Position numbers and translations under genes: made by a program. This document shows positions 25,299 through 34,448 of a stretch of 64,000 bases of DNA, in pieces. The stretch's first letter is position 1; the number at the start of each line of letters is the position of its first letter. The notes under the pieces are model-generated. The model ran no database searches. It was not told the DNA's origin and was given only the letters and a program-made list of their open reading frames with translations. Origin of the DNA: J054 sp963850255 (lineage in GTDB: Bacteria > Pseudomonadota > Gammaproteobacteria > Steroidobacterales > GCA-2729495); contig CAWKLL010000046.1 of NCBI GenBank assembly GCA_963850255.1, forward strand, positions 1-64,000, read 5' to 3'.

Positions 25299-26422
25299 CG
25301 AGCCAGGAGCTTCCGGTGCGTCTGGATAGACATGAGAATACCGAAACCAGCCATCAGGGTCACCATGGATGTGCCGCCGGCGCTGACCAGCGGCAGCGGC
25401 ACGCCGACCACCGGCAGCATGCCGGTGACCATGGCGGTATTAACAAATGCGTAGAAGAAGAAAGTCAGGCTGATGCTGCCGGCCAGCAAGCGCGAAAAGG
25501 TGTCCTGAGCCGTGGCTGCAATCATCAGGCCGCGCCCAACGATAAACAGGTAGGCGGCCAGCACGGTCAGACCGCCCAGCAAGCCAAACTCCTCGCCGAT
25601 CACGGCAAAAATGAAATCAGTCGAGCGTTCCGGCAGGAACTCCAGCTGTCCCTGGCTGCCATTCAGCCAGCCTTTGCCGAATAAACCGCCGGAACCAATG
25701 GCGATCTTTGATTGAATAATGTGATAGCCGGCGCCCAGCGGGTCACTGTCGGGATCCAGCAAGGTCAGCACGCGTTTTTTCTGGTACTCGTGCATTACCA
25801 GGTACCAGAGCGCCGGCATGGCCACCAGCGCAGCCACAATCAGGCCGAAAATATAGCGGGCGCCAATGCCGGCCAGAAAAATCACCGCCGCGCCCGACAG
25901 GCTGATCATGATGGCGGTGCCGAGGTCGGGTTGCAGGGCGATCAGTCCCACGGGCGCCAGTACCAGCACAAAACAACTCAGCAACAGACCAAAAGAGGGC
26001 GGCAGCGGCCGGTCATGTAGTAACCAGGCCAGCATCAGCGGCACGCCCAGCTTCATAATTTCCGAGGGCTGGAAGCGCACGCCGACATCGAGCCAGCGCT
26101 GTGCGCCTTTGCCGACATCGCCGCTGACCAGCACCAGCATCAACAGAATCAGGCCGCCGAGATAAACGAAAGGCGAGAGCCGGCGCAGCCAGCCGGGTGG
26201 TATCTGCGCCATGATGAGCATCGCCAGCAAGGCGGCGCTCATGCGCGCCAGCTGGTTAGTGACCTGGCTGGCGCTCTGGCCCACGGCGCTATACAAGGCC
26301 AGCAGGCCGATGGCCATGATCAGCAGAATGCCCGCCAGTAACAAGCCGTCAATGTGAATGCCCCGCAGCAGGCGGGCACTGATCGCCTCGTCTGGCCCGC
26401 GTCCGGCAGTCAGCACACTCAT
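25295..26422 (-). CDS. rodA: Rod-shape SEDS peptidoglycan glycosyltransferase RodA
   Basis: 375 residues with about ten TM helices. Family motifs: GAQRWLDVGVRFQPSEIMKL, LIALQPDLGTA with the SEDS aspartate, FLPERSTDFIFAVIGEEFGL and the C-terminal LPLVSAGGTSMVTLMAGFG. It polymerises lipid II in the elongasome with PBP2, whose gene mrdA lies directly upstream and overlaps it. Confidence 0.96.
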   Translation of the reverse strand: MSVLTAGRGPDEAISARLLRGIHIDGLLLAGILLIMAIGLLALYSAVGQSASQVTNQLARMSAALLAMLIMAQIPPGWLRRLSPFVYLGGLILLMLVLVSGDVGKGAQRWLDVGVRFQPSEIMKLGVPLMLAWLLHDRPLPPSFGLLLSCFVLVLAPVGLIALQPDLGTAIMISLSGAAVIFLAGIGARYIFGLIVAALVAMPALWYLVMHEYQKKRVLTLLDPDSDPLGAGYHIIQSKIAIGSGGLFGKGWLNGSQGQLEFLPERSTDFIFAVIGEEFGLLGGLTVLAAYLFIVGRGLMIAATAQDTFSRLLAGSISLTFFFYAFVNTAMVTGMLPVVGVPLPLVSAGGTSMVTLMAGFGILMSIQTHRKLLAR

Positions 26423-28278
26423 AATTGATCTCGCAGGTAGGTTTCAATGACCTTGCGGGCTATCGGCGCTGCCACCCCGCTGCCGCTTTCACCGTTTTCG
26501 ACTATCACGGCGACGGCAATGCGCGGCATTTCCAGCGGGGCGAAGGCCACGAACAGCGCGTGGTCACGCATCCGTTCGGCGATTTCTTCGCTTTCATATT
26601 CATCGTCCTGACCGACGCTGAACACCTGCGCGGTGCCACTTTTGCCGGCCATGGTGAAAGGTGCGTCGGCGCCTACGCGCCTCGCCGTGCCGCGCTCGCC
26701 CTGTAATACCGCGTTCATGGCGCTGATCGCCCGGTCCCATTGCTCGTCATTGTCCAGTACGACGGGCGGCAGGCTTACGGGCGCTGCGCGTTGGCTTTCG
26801 CCGCTGACCGGGTCTTCAACGCTGTGCAGTAGCGTTGGCTGAAAACGCCTGCCGCGTGCGGCGATGGTCGCGGTGGCATGCGCGAGTTGCAGGGGCGTGG
26901 TCAGCATGTAGCCCTGGCCGATGCCGGCGATGACCGTTTCACCGGGAAACCAGACCTGGTCTTCGCGTTTGGCGAACGCCGTGCGTTTCCAGGCCGGTGA
27001 TGGCATCAGCCCGGGCTTTTCGCCGGCCACATTGATTCCGGTCAGATTGCCCAGGCCGAAGCCCTTGAGAAAATCCGACATCCGCTGAATGCCAAGTTCG
27101 TTGGCCAGCGAATAAAAATACACATCGCAAGATTCGGCAATGGCGTCGTGCATGTCTACCGGGCCGTGTCCCTGTGGCTTCCAGTCACGGTAACGATGCG
27201 CTTTGCCGGGCAGCCGATAAAAGCCGCCGCAATATTCGCGCTTGTCGGGGTCAAGGACCCCGTAGTGCATTCCTGCCATGGCAATGATCGGCTTGATGGT
27301 GGAGCCGGGCGGATAGGCGCCGCGCAGCGCCCGATTAAACAGGGGCCGATCCGGGTTTTCCTGCAATTCGCGATATTCGCGCCGGGTCAGGCCGCTGCTG
27401 ATGGCGTTGGAATCGAAATTCGGCGCGCTGGCCAATACCAGTACTTCACCGTTTTGCGGGTCGATGGCCACGACCGCGCCGCGCCGACCGGCCAGGGCTT
27501 CGGCGGCGGCCAGCTGCGACGGCGTATCCAGGGTCAGGCGCAGGTCTTTGCCCGGCATGGCGGCGGTGCTGCCGAGCACTTCCATGACCCGGCCATGCGC
27601 ATTGACCAGCACCTCGGCAGTACCGACGCTGCCGTGCAGCTGCTGCTCGAAACTGCGTTCGACGGAGATCTTGCCGATTTGCGAGGTGCCGGCGTACTCC
27701 GTTGGATCAAGCTCGCGTAGCTCGGGCGCGCTGATGCCACCGACATAGCCGAGAACATGGGATACCGCCGGGCCGAAAGGATAATTGCGTGCCAGCCGGG
27801 CGCGAATTTCGATACCGGGGAAACGCGGGCGCTGCACGGCGAAGCGCGCCACTTCTTCATCACTCAGGCGTTGACGAATAGCAATGGCGTCGAAACGCCG
27901 CCGCGAAGCGATCAGTGCCTGGTATTCCGGGATGTCCTCGGCTTCGATCAGGCCGTACTCCGCCAGGCCGGCCAGGGACGCATCGATGTCCGGCGTTTGT
28001 TCAGGGGTCAATTCCAGCTGATAGCTGGGCAGGTTTTCGGCCAGGACTGCGCCGTTGCGATCGAAGATCAGTCCGCGGGTGGGCGGCGCCGGCTGGACGC
28101 GAATCCGGTTGCCGGCAGACTGGGCAGAAAAATAGTCGTATTCGCTGACCTGCAGCTGCGTCAGTCGTGCAATCACCAGGCTGCTCAGGCCCATCACGAT
28201 CAAGCCGGAAATAATCACCCGGCGCACGAACAGACGTTGTTCGGACCAGTGATCTTTAATGCGTAGTGCGGTGGCCAT
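26419..28278 (-). CDS. mrdA: Penicillin-binding protein 2 (elongasome transpeptidase)
   Basis: 619 residues from ATG 28278, three bases after mreD. One TM helix (VIISGLIVMGLSSLVIA), a dimerisation domain, and the transpeptidase with the active serine in YPPGSTIKPIIAM, SCDVYFYSLA and AGKSGTAQVF (KSGT). Class B PBP that cross-links side-wall peptidoglycan with RodA. Upstream in-frame codons lie inside mreD and are not used. Confidence 0.95.
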   Translation of the reverse strand: MATALRIKDHWSEQRLFVRRVIISGLIVMGLSSLVIARLTQLQVSEYDYFSAQSAGNRIRVQPAPPTRGLIFDRNGAVLAENLPSYQLELTPEQTPDIDASLAGLAEYGLIEAEDIPEYQALIASRRRFDAIAIRQRLSDEEVARFAVQRPRFPGIEIRARLARNYPFGPAVSHVLGYVGGISAPELRELDPTEYAGTSQIGKISVERSFEQQLHGSVGTAEVLVNAHGRVMEVLGSTAAMPGKDLRLTLDTPSQLAAAEALAGRRGAVVAIDPQNGEVLVLASAPNFDSNAISSGLTRREYRELQENPDRPLFNRALRGAYPPGSTIKPIIAMAGMHYGVLDPDKREYCGGFYRLPGKAHRYRDWKPQGHGPVDMHDAIAESCDVYFYSLANELGIQRMSDFLKGFGLGNLTGINVAGEKPGLMPSPAWKRTAFAKREDQVWFPGETVIAGIGQGYMLTTPLQLAHATATIAARGRRFQPTLLHSVEDPVSGESQRAAPVSLPPVVLDNDEQWDRAISAMNAVLQGERGTARRVGADAPFTMAGKSGTAQVFSVGQDDEYESEEIAERMRDHALFVAFAPLEMPRIAVAVIVENGESGSGVAAPIARKVIETYLRDQL

Positions 28279-28280
28279 GT

Positions 28281-28781
28281 TCAGGCAAAGGTCCGGTCGC
28301 GGCTTTCCAGTCGTTCGCGAACGCGATCCATGAGCGCCATAAACAGCGGCCACAAGACCGCGCCGGTGAGCGCCTGGCTGAGGCGAGCGAGTCCGACCTG
28401 GGGATTGCCGGCTACGCCGTCAATCCAGAACAACACAAAAGCTTCCATGCTTAGCAACGCGAATACCGTCCCTGTCAGTTGCCAAAGAGGAAAGATGCGG
28501 ATCTGCAGGTAAAAGCGCAAGGTAAAGAAGCACACCAGGCTCATCGTCAGGGCATGCTGGCCCAGTGTGTCGCCCTGCAGCACATCGAGCAGCAGGCCCA
28601 GTAGCCAGGCGCTGCCGAGATTGACTTGGCGTGGCCACATCATGGTCCAGTAAATGATCGCCATACTGGCCAGGGGTGGCCGGAAGGGCACTAGCCAATC
28701 CGGCAGCGGCAGGCTCATCAAGGCCGCGCAGGTCAGCAGCAGCAGCCAGATTCGCCCGCGTGCCTGGGTCTGGCGGCTCAT
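28281..28781 (-). CDS. mreD: Rod shape-determining protein MreD
   Basis: 166 residues and almost all membrane: about five helices, including IWLLLLTCAALMSLPL and SAWLLGLLLDVLQGDTLGQHAL, a motif typical of MreD. It links MreB filaments to the wall synthases. It overlaps the repaired end of mreC by 4 bases. Confidence 0.92.
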   Translation of the reverse strand: MSRQTQARGRIWLLLLTCAALMSLPLPDWLVPFRPPLASMAIIYWTMMWPRQVNLGSAWLLGLLLDVLQGDTLGQHALTMSLVCFFTLRFYLQIRIFPLWQLTGTVFALLSMEAFVLFWIDGVAGNPQVGLARLSQALTGAVLWPLFMALMDRVRERLESRDRTFA

Positions 28782-29693
28782 GGGTCGCCAGCCTCGTCCG
28801 CGAGATCGGGATTGTCGGCCAGTACCGCATCAGCCGATGCTTCGGGCGCGGCCTCGCCCGGCCATATCAGCAGCACCTCGCGTACCCGGCTCAGGTTGGC
28901 GGCGGGCTCTGCTTCCACGGTCAGGAACGGCGTCGCCGGCTTCACTGGCGATGCTCTTGACGGTGCCAACCGGGTAGCCGGCCGGAAAACTGCCGCCGAG
29001 CCCGGAGGTGACGAGCAGGTCACCGATGCGTAAATCCGCATTGCGTGGCAGGAACGGCAGCGACAAGCGGTCAAGTCGACCGGTGCCCACCGCTATGGTG
29101 CGTTGCCGGTTGCGCAGGACTTCCACCGGCAGCGCATGGTCCACGTCGGTAATCAGGATAGCCTCGGCAGAGAAGATCTGGTCACGCGTAACCTGTCCCA
29201 GCACACCATCGGCGTCGATGATGGCCTGGCCAACAAAAACGTCATCGCGGCCGCCTTTGTTCACTACGATGCGATGCCGAAACGGGTTCATATCGACAGA
29301 CATGATTTCGCCGATGAGTACGCGGTCACTGATATTGGCGGTGGATTTCATCAGCCCGCGCAGTCGCGCATTTTCGGCTTCCAGCGAGGCCATACGCTGC
29401 AAACGCGCGCTTTGCTCCAGCAATTGCTTTTGCATTCCCTGGTTCTCGTCGCTCAGCTGGCCGCGGGTGGCGAGACTATCGGCGACCCAGCGGCCGGCAG
29501 CAGCGGGTGAATCCACCAGTACATGGATTGGGAAGACCATCGCCGCCATCACCCGCCGAACGTCCTGCAGCAATTCGCCGCGACTGTCGGCGACCATCAG
29601 CGCGATGGAAAAAACGCCCATGATGACCAGCCGCAGCCCAGGGCTGGTGCTGCGAAATCCACGCTGCTCGTTGTCAGCCGTGCCGAGGGCCAT
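28778..29693 (-). CDS. mreC: Rod shape-determining protein MreC, one frameshift
   Basis: N-terminal TM helix (LRLVIMGVFSIALMVADS), a coiled coil (GQLSDENQGMQKQLLEQSARL) and the beta-domain core (DRVLIGEIMSVDMNPFRHRI, VNKGGRDDVFVGQAII, DLLVTSGLGGSFPAGYPVGTV). Near 28945 the frame shifts; the true C-terminus (SPVKPATPFLTVEAEP, NLSRVREVLLIW) ends at 28778. One extra base in the GAGCATCG stretch explains it. MreC scaffolds PBP2/RodA. Since it is essential in rod-shaped cells, an assembly error is likely. Confidence 0.92.
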
Positions 29694-29808
29694 GCTTCAA
29701 GAATTCCGACCTGTTTCGCGACCAAAATGCCGGCGGGCCCGTATCCCGCTGGCAGTGGTCAGCTTAGAGAGTAACCGCAGGGCCGGGTCCGGCGCGAGCG
29801 GTTCGGCG

Positions 29809-30852
29809 TCAGTCGAGGCCGAACATGGACGGGCCGTGCTCGTCCATCAATTCGATCACGCGGCCGCCGCCGCGGGCCACGCAGGTTAGCGGATCCTCTG
29901 CGACTACCACGGGCAAGCCCGTCTCTTCCATCAGCAGCTTGTCGAGGTCGCGCAGCAGAGCGCCGCCGCCGGTCAATACGATGCCGCGTTCGGCCACGTC
30001 TGCGCCGAGTTCCGGTGGCGTCTGTTCCAGTGCGCCTTTGACAGCACCGACGATGCCTTGCAGCGGTTCCTGCAGGGCTTCGAGAATTTCGTTGCTATTC
30101 AGGCTGAAGCTGCGCGGTACACCTTCGGAAAGGTTGCGGCCCTTCACGGAGATTTCTCTGACCTCGTCGCCGGGATAGGCCGAGCCAATCTCGTGTTTGA
30201 TTCGCTCCGCCGTGGCGTCGCCGATCAGAATGCCGTAGTTGCGGCGCACATAGTTAATGATCGCTTCATCGAAGCGGTCGCCGCCAACGCGCACCGAGGC
30301 AGCATAAACAATGCCGTTCAGGGAGATGACTGCGACTTCGGAGGTGCCGCCGCCGATATCCAGCACCATGGAGCCGCGCGCCTCATGCACGGGCATGCCG
30401 GCGCCAATAGCTGCGGCCATGGGCTCTTCTATAAGGAATACCTTGCGCGCGCCGGCGCCTTCGGCAGATTCGCGAATTGCGCGTCTTTCCACCTGGGTAG
30501 AGCCATAGGGCACGCAGATCAGCACCCGCGGGCTGGGGCGAAAATAACGGCCCGGGTGCGCCTTGCGAATAAAATGCTGAAGCATTTTCTCGGTTACAGT
30601 GAAATCGGCGATCACGCCGTCTTTGAGCGGCCGGATGGCGGTGATGTTGCCAGGCGTGCGACCCAGCATGCTTTTCGCGTCGGCACCAACGGCCTCCACG
30701 GTTTTCCCGCCACGCCCGGGTTCCTCGCGAATCGCCACCACAGACGGTTCATCGAGCACGATACCCTGACCGCGCAGATATATAAGCGTGTTGGCAGTCC
30801 CCAAGTCGATCGAGAGATCGTTGGAGAAATAGCCCAGTATCCTTTTGAGCAT
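29809..30852 (-). CDS. mreB: Rod shape-determining actin homologue MreB
   Basis: 347 residues. The phosphate-1 loop is LSIDLGTANTLIYLRG, with DEPSVVAIR, the phosphate-2 loop VLDIGGGTSEVAVISL and the adenosine motif GIVLTGGGALLRDLD. It directs the elongation machinery. It is the first gene of the mreBCD-mrdA-rodA group and divergent from gatCAB across about 125 bases. Confidence 0.97.
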   Translation of the reverse strand: MLKRILGYFSNDLSIDLGTANTLIYLRGQGIVLDEPSVVAIREEPGRGGKTVEAVGADAKSMLGRTPGNITAIRPLKDGVIADFTVTEKMLQHFIRKAHPGRYFRPSPRVLICVPYGSTQVERRAIRESAEGAGARKVFLIEEPMAAAIGAGMPVHEARGSMVLDIGGGTSEVAVISLNGIVYAASVRVGGDRFDEAIINYVRRNYGILIGDATAERIKHEIGSAYPGDEVREISVKGRNLSEGVPRSFSLNSNEILEALQEPLQGIVGAVKGALEQTPPELGADVAERGIVLTGGGALLRDLDKLLMEETGLPVVVAEDPLTCVARGGGRVIELMDEHGPSMFGLD

Positions 30853-30977
30853 TGTTCCCTGATCCGCGCGCTAGAACCCGTACACGCGGCGGCTACTCTA
30901 GCAATGGGGGGGAATTTGCACAACTGCAGGTGTATGCTTACGCGCCTTTCGCAGTAGCTTCGAAAGTGCATGTGCCC

Positions 30978-31265
30978 GTGGCTTTAAATCCTGAAGATCT
31001 AGAATCCATCGCCAGGCTCGCCAGACTCGAATTGGGTGCTGACGAGCTGGACGACTATGTGGCCAAATTGAGCAGTATTCTCGAGCTGGTTGCCCAACTC
31101 GAAAGCGTTGATACCAGTCAGGTGGAGCCCATGGCCCACCCGCTGAACATGGTTCAGCGCCTGCGCCCGGACGAAGTCACCGAAACCGATCATCGCGAGC
31201 ATTATCAGCAGAATGCCGCCGACGTGAGCCATGGTCTGTACCGTGTGCCACGCGTGATCGAATAG
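30978..31265 (+). CDS. gatC: Asp-tRNA(Asn)/Glu-tRNA(Gln) amidotransferase subunit C
   Basis: 95 residues from GTG 30978, giving VALNPEDLESIARLARLEL, the usual GatC beginning; a GTG at 30972 is equally in frame and an ATG at 30970 is in the wrong frame. Conserved PMAHPLNMVQRLRPDEV in the second half. GatC stabilises the GatA/GatB pair that converts mischarged tRNA. It is the first gene of gatCAB. Confidence 0.93.
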   Translation: MALNPEDLESIARLARLELGADELDDYVAKLSSILELVAQLESVDTSQVEPMAHPLNMVQRLRPDEVTETDHREHYQQNAADVSHGLYRVPRVIE

Positions 31266-31283
31266 CCGGCCAGGCCATTGACC

Positions 31284-32738
31284 ATGGGTGAACGCCAGAC
31301 CATTGCTGCGCTGAGCCGCCAGCTTGCCGCGGGAGAAACCTCCAGCCGTGAACTCACGGCCGCCAGCCTGGCGCGCATCGAGGCTCTGGATGGCCAGTTG
31401 AACAGCTTTATTACCGTGTGTTCGCAGCAAGCCCTGGCTGCGGCTGACGCCGCTGATGCCCGGCGAGCAGCCGGGCAGGCCGGGCCGCTGACCGGCATTC
31501 CCTTTGCGCACAAGGATATCTTCTGTACCGCGGGTATTCGCACCACCTGCGGATCGCGCATGCTGGAAAACTTCGTTCCGCCTTACGATGCCACCGCCGT
31601 GGCGCGCCTGGCCGAGGCCGGCATTGTGTGCGTCGGCAAGACCAACATGGACGAATTCGCCATGGGCTCGTCCAACGAGACCAGCTACTTCGGCGCCGTG
31701 CACAATCCCTGGGATCTGCAACGCTCGCCGGGTGGTTCTTCGGGCGGATCGGCGGCGGCCGTGGCGGCCGGGCTGGTGCCCGCTGCCAGTGGCACCGATA
31801 CCGGTGGTTCCATTCGTCAGCCGGCGGCGCTGGCCGGCATCACCGGGTTTAAGCCCACTTACGGTCGGGTTTCCCGTTACGGCATGATTGCCTTTGCTTC
31901 CAGTCTCGACCAGGCCGGGGTGCTGACCCAGAGCGCGGAAGATGCGGCGCTGCTGATGCAGTCCATGGCGGGTTTCGATCCGCGTGATTCCACCTGCGCC
32001 GAGCAGCCGGTGCCTGATTACCAGGCTGCCCTGCAAGCGATCTGCGCGGCAAGCGTATTGGTGTGCCGTCAGAGTTTTTCGACGACGGGCTTGACGCCGA
32101 CTGTGCCGTAGGCAGTCCGCGGGGCGCTGCAGACCTTTACCGATCTGGGCGCCGAACTGCAGGAGATTTCCCTGCCGCATCTCGGCCTGTCGGTGCCCAC
32201 TTATTACATCGTCGCACCGGCCGAGGCTTCGTCGAACCTGTCGCGCTTTGACGGCATTCGCTTCGGCTATCGACACGCGGATGCGGCATCCCTGGATGAG
32301 CTGTATACGCTGACCCGCCGCGAAGGCTTTGGCGCCGAGGTGAAGCGTCGCATCATGACCGGTACTTATGTGTTGTCGGCCGGCTACTACGACGCTTATT
32401 ACCTGCAGGCGCAGAAAGTTCGCCAGCTGATTGCGCAGGATTTCGACAAGGCGTTTGAGCAGGTTGACCTGATCGCCGGGCCGACTGCGCCCACCGCGGC
32501 CTTTCGTCTCGGTGACAAGCTTGATGATCCGGTGCAGATGTACCTCAACGATATTTACACCATCGCCGTTAACCTGGCCGGCTTGCCGGGTATCTCCGTG
32601 CCTTGCGGACTGGCCGATGGCTTGCCGGTTGGTTTGCAGTTAATTGGTCCGCGTTTTGGCGATGCGCCGGTGCTGAATGCCGCGCACCAGTTCCAGCAGG
32701 CCAGTGACTGGCACCTGGCCACGCCGGAGTTTGGCTAA
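31284..32738 (+). CDS. gatA: Asp-tRNA(Asn)/Glu-tRNA(Gln) amidotransferase subunit A, two compensating frameshifts
   Basis: Amidase-signature enzyme that releases ammonia from glutamine. The Ser-cisSer-Lys triad regions are seen: FAHKDIF, RSPGGSSGGSAAAVA and SGTDTGGSIRQPAAL. The frame changes near 32050 (true reading LRGKRIGVPSEFFDDGL) and returns near 32118 (AVRGALQTFTDLGAEL), one apparent deletion and one insertion, so the whole locus is exactly 485 codons, the family length. Without repair the protein would stop at 32111. The stop abuts the ATG of gatB. Confidence 0.93.
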
Positions 32739-34171
32739 TGGCCTGGGAGACGGTCATCGGCCTGGAAATTCACGCGCAACTGGCCACGCGCAGCAAGATT
32801 TTCTCCGGATCGCCCACCGCGTATGGCGCCGAGCCCAATACCCAGGCCAATCTCGTTGACCTGGGCTACCCCGGTGTATTGCCGGTGCTGAACGCAGACG
32901 TGGTGCGCATGGCCGCAAAATTCGGTCTCGCCGTTGATGCGAGTATCGCGCCGCGTTCGATCTTCGCGCGCAAAAACTACTTCTATCCTGACCTGCCCAA
33001 GGGTTACCAGATCAGTCAGTACGAACTGCCCATCGTGCACGACGGCAAGCTCAGCATCACCTTGGCTGATGGCAGTGAAAAAATTGTTGGCATTACCCGT
33101 GCTCACCTGGAGGAAGATGCCGGCAAGTCGCTGCATGAAAATCTGCAGGATGCCACCGGCATCGACCTGAATCGCGCCGGTACGCCATTGCTGGAAATCG
33201 TGTCTGAGCCGGATCTGCGCTCGGCCAGTGAAGCCGTGACTTACATGCGCGCAATTCACCAGCTGGTTCGCTACCTGGAGATTTGTGACGGCAACATGCA
33301 GGAAGGCTCATTTCGTTGTGATGCCAATGTGTCGGTTCGTCAGCTGGGCGCCGAGGTCTTGGGTACACGAGCAGAAATAAAAAACCTCAATTCTTTTCGC
33401 TTCGTGGAAAAAGCCATTGAGTTCGAGGTCGAGCGCCAGATCGAGATTATTGAGAGCGGCGGCGAAGTGCTGCAGGAGACGCGCCTGTATGACTCGGATC
33501 GCGATGAGACCCGGTCCATGCGCAGCAAGGAAGAGGCGAATGACTATCGCTACTTCCCGGATCCCGATTTGCTGCCTGTTGTGATTGATTCAGCGTTCAT
33601 TGAAACGCTGCGACAGGACATGCCCGAGTTACCGGCCGCACGTCGTGCGCGCTTTATAGAGGGCTATGGCCTGCGGGCTGATGACGTCGACACGCTCATC
33701 AATAGTCGTGAACTGGCCGACTACTTTGAAGCCGTGGCTGACACCGCCGGAGATCCGCGACTGGCGGCCAACTGGGTGTTGGGTGAACTGGGTGCGGCCT
33801 TGAATCGCGACAGCCTGGAGGCACACGGCAGTCGTGTGCCGGCGCATGCACTCGGTGAGCTGTTGCTGCGCATCAAGGACGGCACGCTGTCCGGCAAGAT
33901 AGCCAAAGATGTTTTCGAAGCCATGTGGCAGGGCGAAGGCGCAGCGGACGAGATCATTGAAGCCCGGGGCCTCAAGCAGATCACTGACAGCGGCGCCATC
34001 GAAGGCATCGTCGATGAGGTGCTGGCTGCCAATGCGGCCCAGGTGCAGCAATTCCGCGACGGCAATGAAAAGGTGCTGGGTTTCCTGGTCGGGCAGGTGA
34101 TGAAGGCCAGCCAGGGCAAGGCGAATCCGCAGCAGGTGAATCAGATTTTGCGCGGCAAATTGAGCGCCTGA
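32738..34171 (+). CDS. gatB: Asp-tRNA(Asn)/Glu-tRNA(Gln) amidotransferase subunit B
   Basis: 477 residues and intact. TVIGLEIHAQLATRSKIFSG is the hallmark start, followed by DLPKGYQISQYELPI, MQEGSFRCDANVSV and the C-terminal YqeY-like tail (QQVNQILRGKL). GatB phosphorylates Glu/Asp-tRNA and receives ammonia from GatA. It overlaps gatA by one base. Its presence implies that the cell makes Gln-tRNA and/or Asn-tRNA indirectly. Confidence 0.96.
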   Translation: MAWETVIGLEIHAQLATRSKIFSGSPTAYGAEPNTQANLVDLGYPGVLPVLNADVVRMAAKFGLAVDASIAPRSIFARKNYFYPDLPKGYQISQYELPIVHDGKLSITLADGSEKIVGITRAHLEEDAGKSLHENLQDATGIDLNRAGTPLLEIVSEPDLRSASEAVTYMRAIHQLVRYLEICDGNMQEGSFRCDANVSVRQLGAEVLGTRAEIKNLNSFRFVEKAIEFEVERQIEIIESGGEVLQETRLYDSDRDETRSMRSKEEANDYRYFPDPDLLPVVIDSAFIETLRQDMPELPAARRARFIEGYGLRADDVDTLINSRELADYFEAVADTAGDPRLAANWVLGELGAALNRDSLEAHGSRVPAHALGELLLRIKDGTLSGKIAKDVFEAMWQGEGAADEIIEARGLKQITDSGAIEGIVDEVLAANAAQVQQFRDGNEKVLGFLVGQVMKASQGKANPQQVNQILRGKLSA

Positions 34172-34421
34172 GTCTTTTCTCAACGCCCACTGCACGCGGC
34201 ACGGCAGTTTGGCGGCCTTGCCTTTCAGCCACGATGGCGCTGCGGATGCGATCCTACTGCCTGGTTTTGTGGCGTAACCGCCATGACTGGCCTCGTTCGA
34301 GGCGCTCGAAGAATCTCCCAAAATTGCTAATTGCCGGATTTTTGCAACATTTAGCCGCAAATTATTGCGCAATACCGCTTTTTAGCGGGGCGATGCTAAA
34401 TCACTAATGACTCTGGACGTT
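34172..34421. other. Intergenic region upstream of the met regulator operon
   Basis: About 250 bases without a gene between gatB and the ArsR-methyltransferase gene. It becomes AT-rich towards its end. Two structured elements are visible: the perfect 12-base palindrome TATTGCGCAATA (34363-34374) followed directly by a CCGCT-TTTT-AGCGG hairpin (34375-34388). No T-run follows the hairpin, so it is a poor terminator. I see no SAM or cobalamin riboswitch consensus. Confidence 0.5.
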
Positions 34422-34441
34422 ATATAAAGAAATCTTTATAT
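34422..34441. promoter_or_regulatory. Inverted-repeat operator of the ArsR-metF-metH operon
   Basis: Two perfect 9-base arms, ATATAAAGA and TCTTTATAT, are separated by AA. The site ends 7 bases before the regulator's ATG and overlaps the only good -10-like sequence (TATAAA, 34423-34428). The size, AT-richness and symmetry are those of ArsR-family operators, so the product of the next gene probably represses its own operon here. Confidence 0.75.
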
Positions 34442-34448
34442 TCCCCGG

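Noticed and set aside
30999..32276. 425-codon minus-strand frame opposite gatC and gatA
   Set aside because: Its composition is the antisense of gatA, and gatA itself is strongly supported.
34172..34421. SAM, SAH or cobalamin riboswitch ahead of the metF-metH operon
   Set aside because: I could not fit any riboswitch consensus; the operator next to the start explains regulation better.
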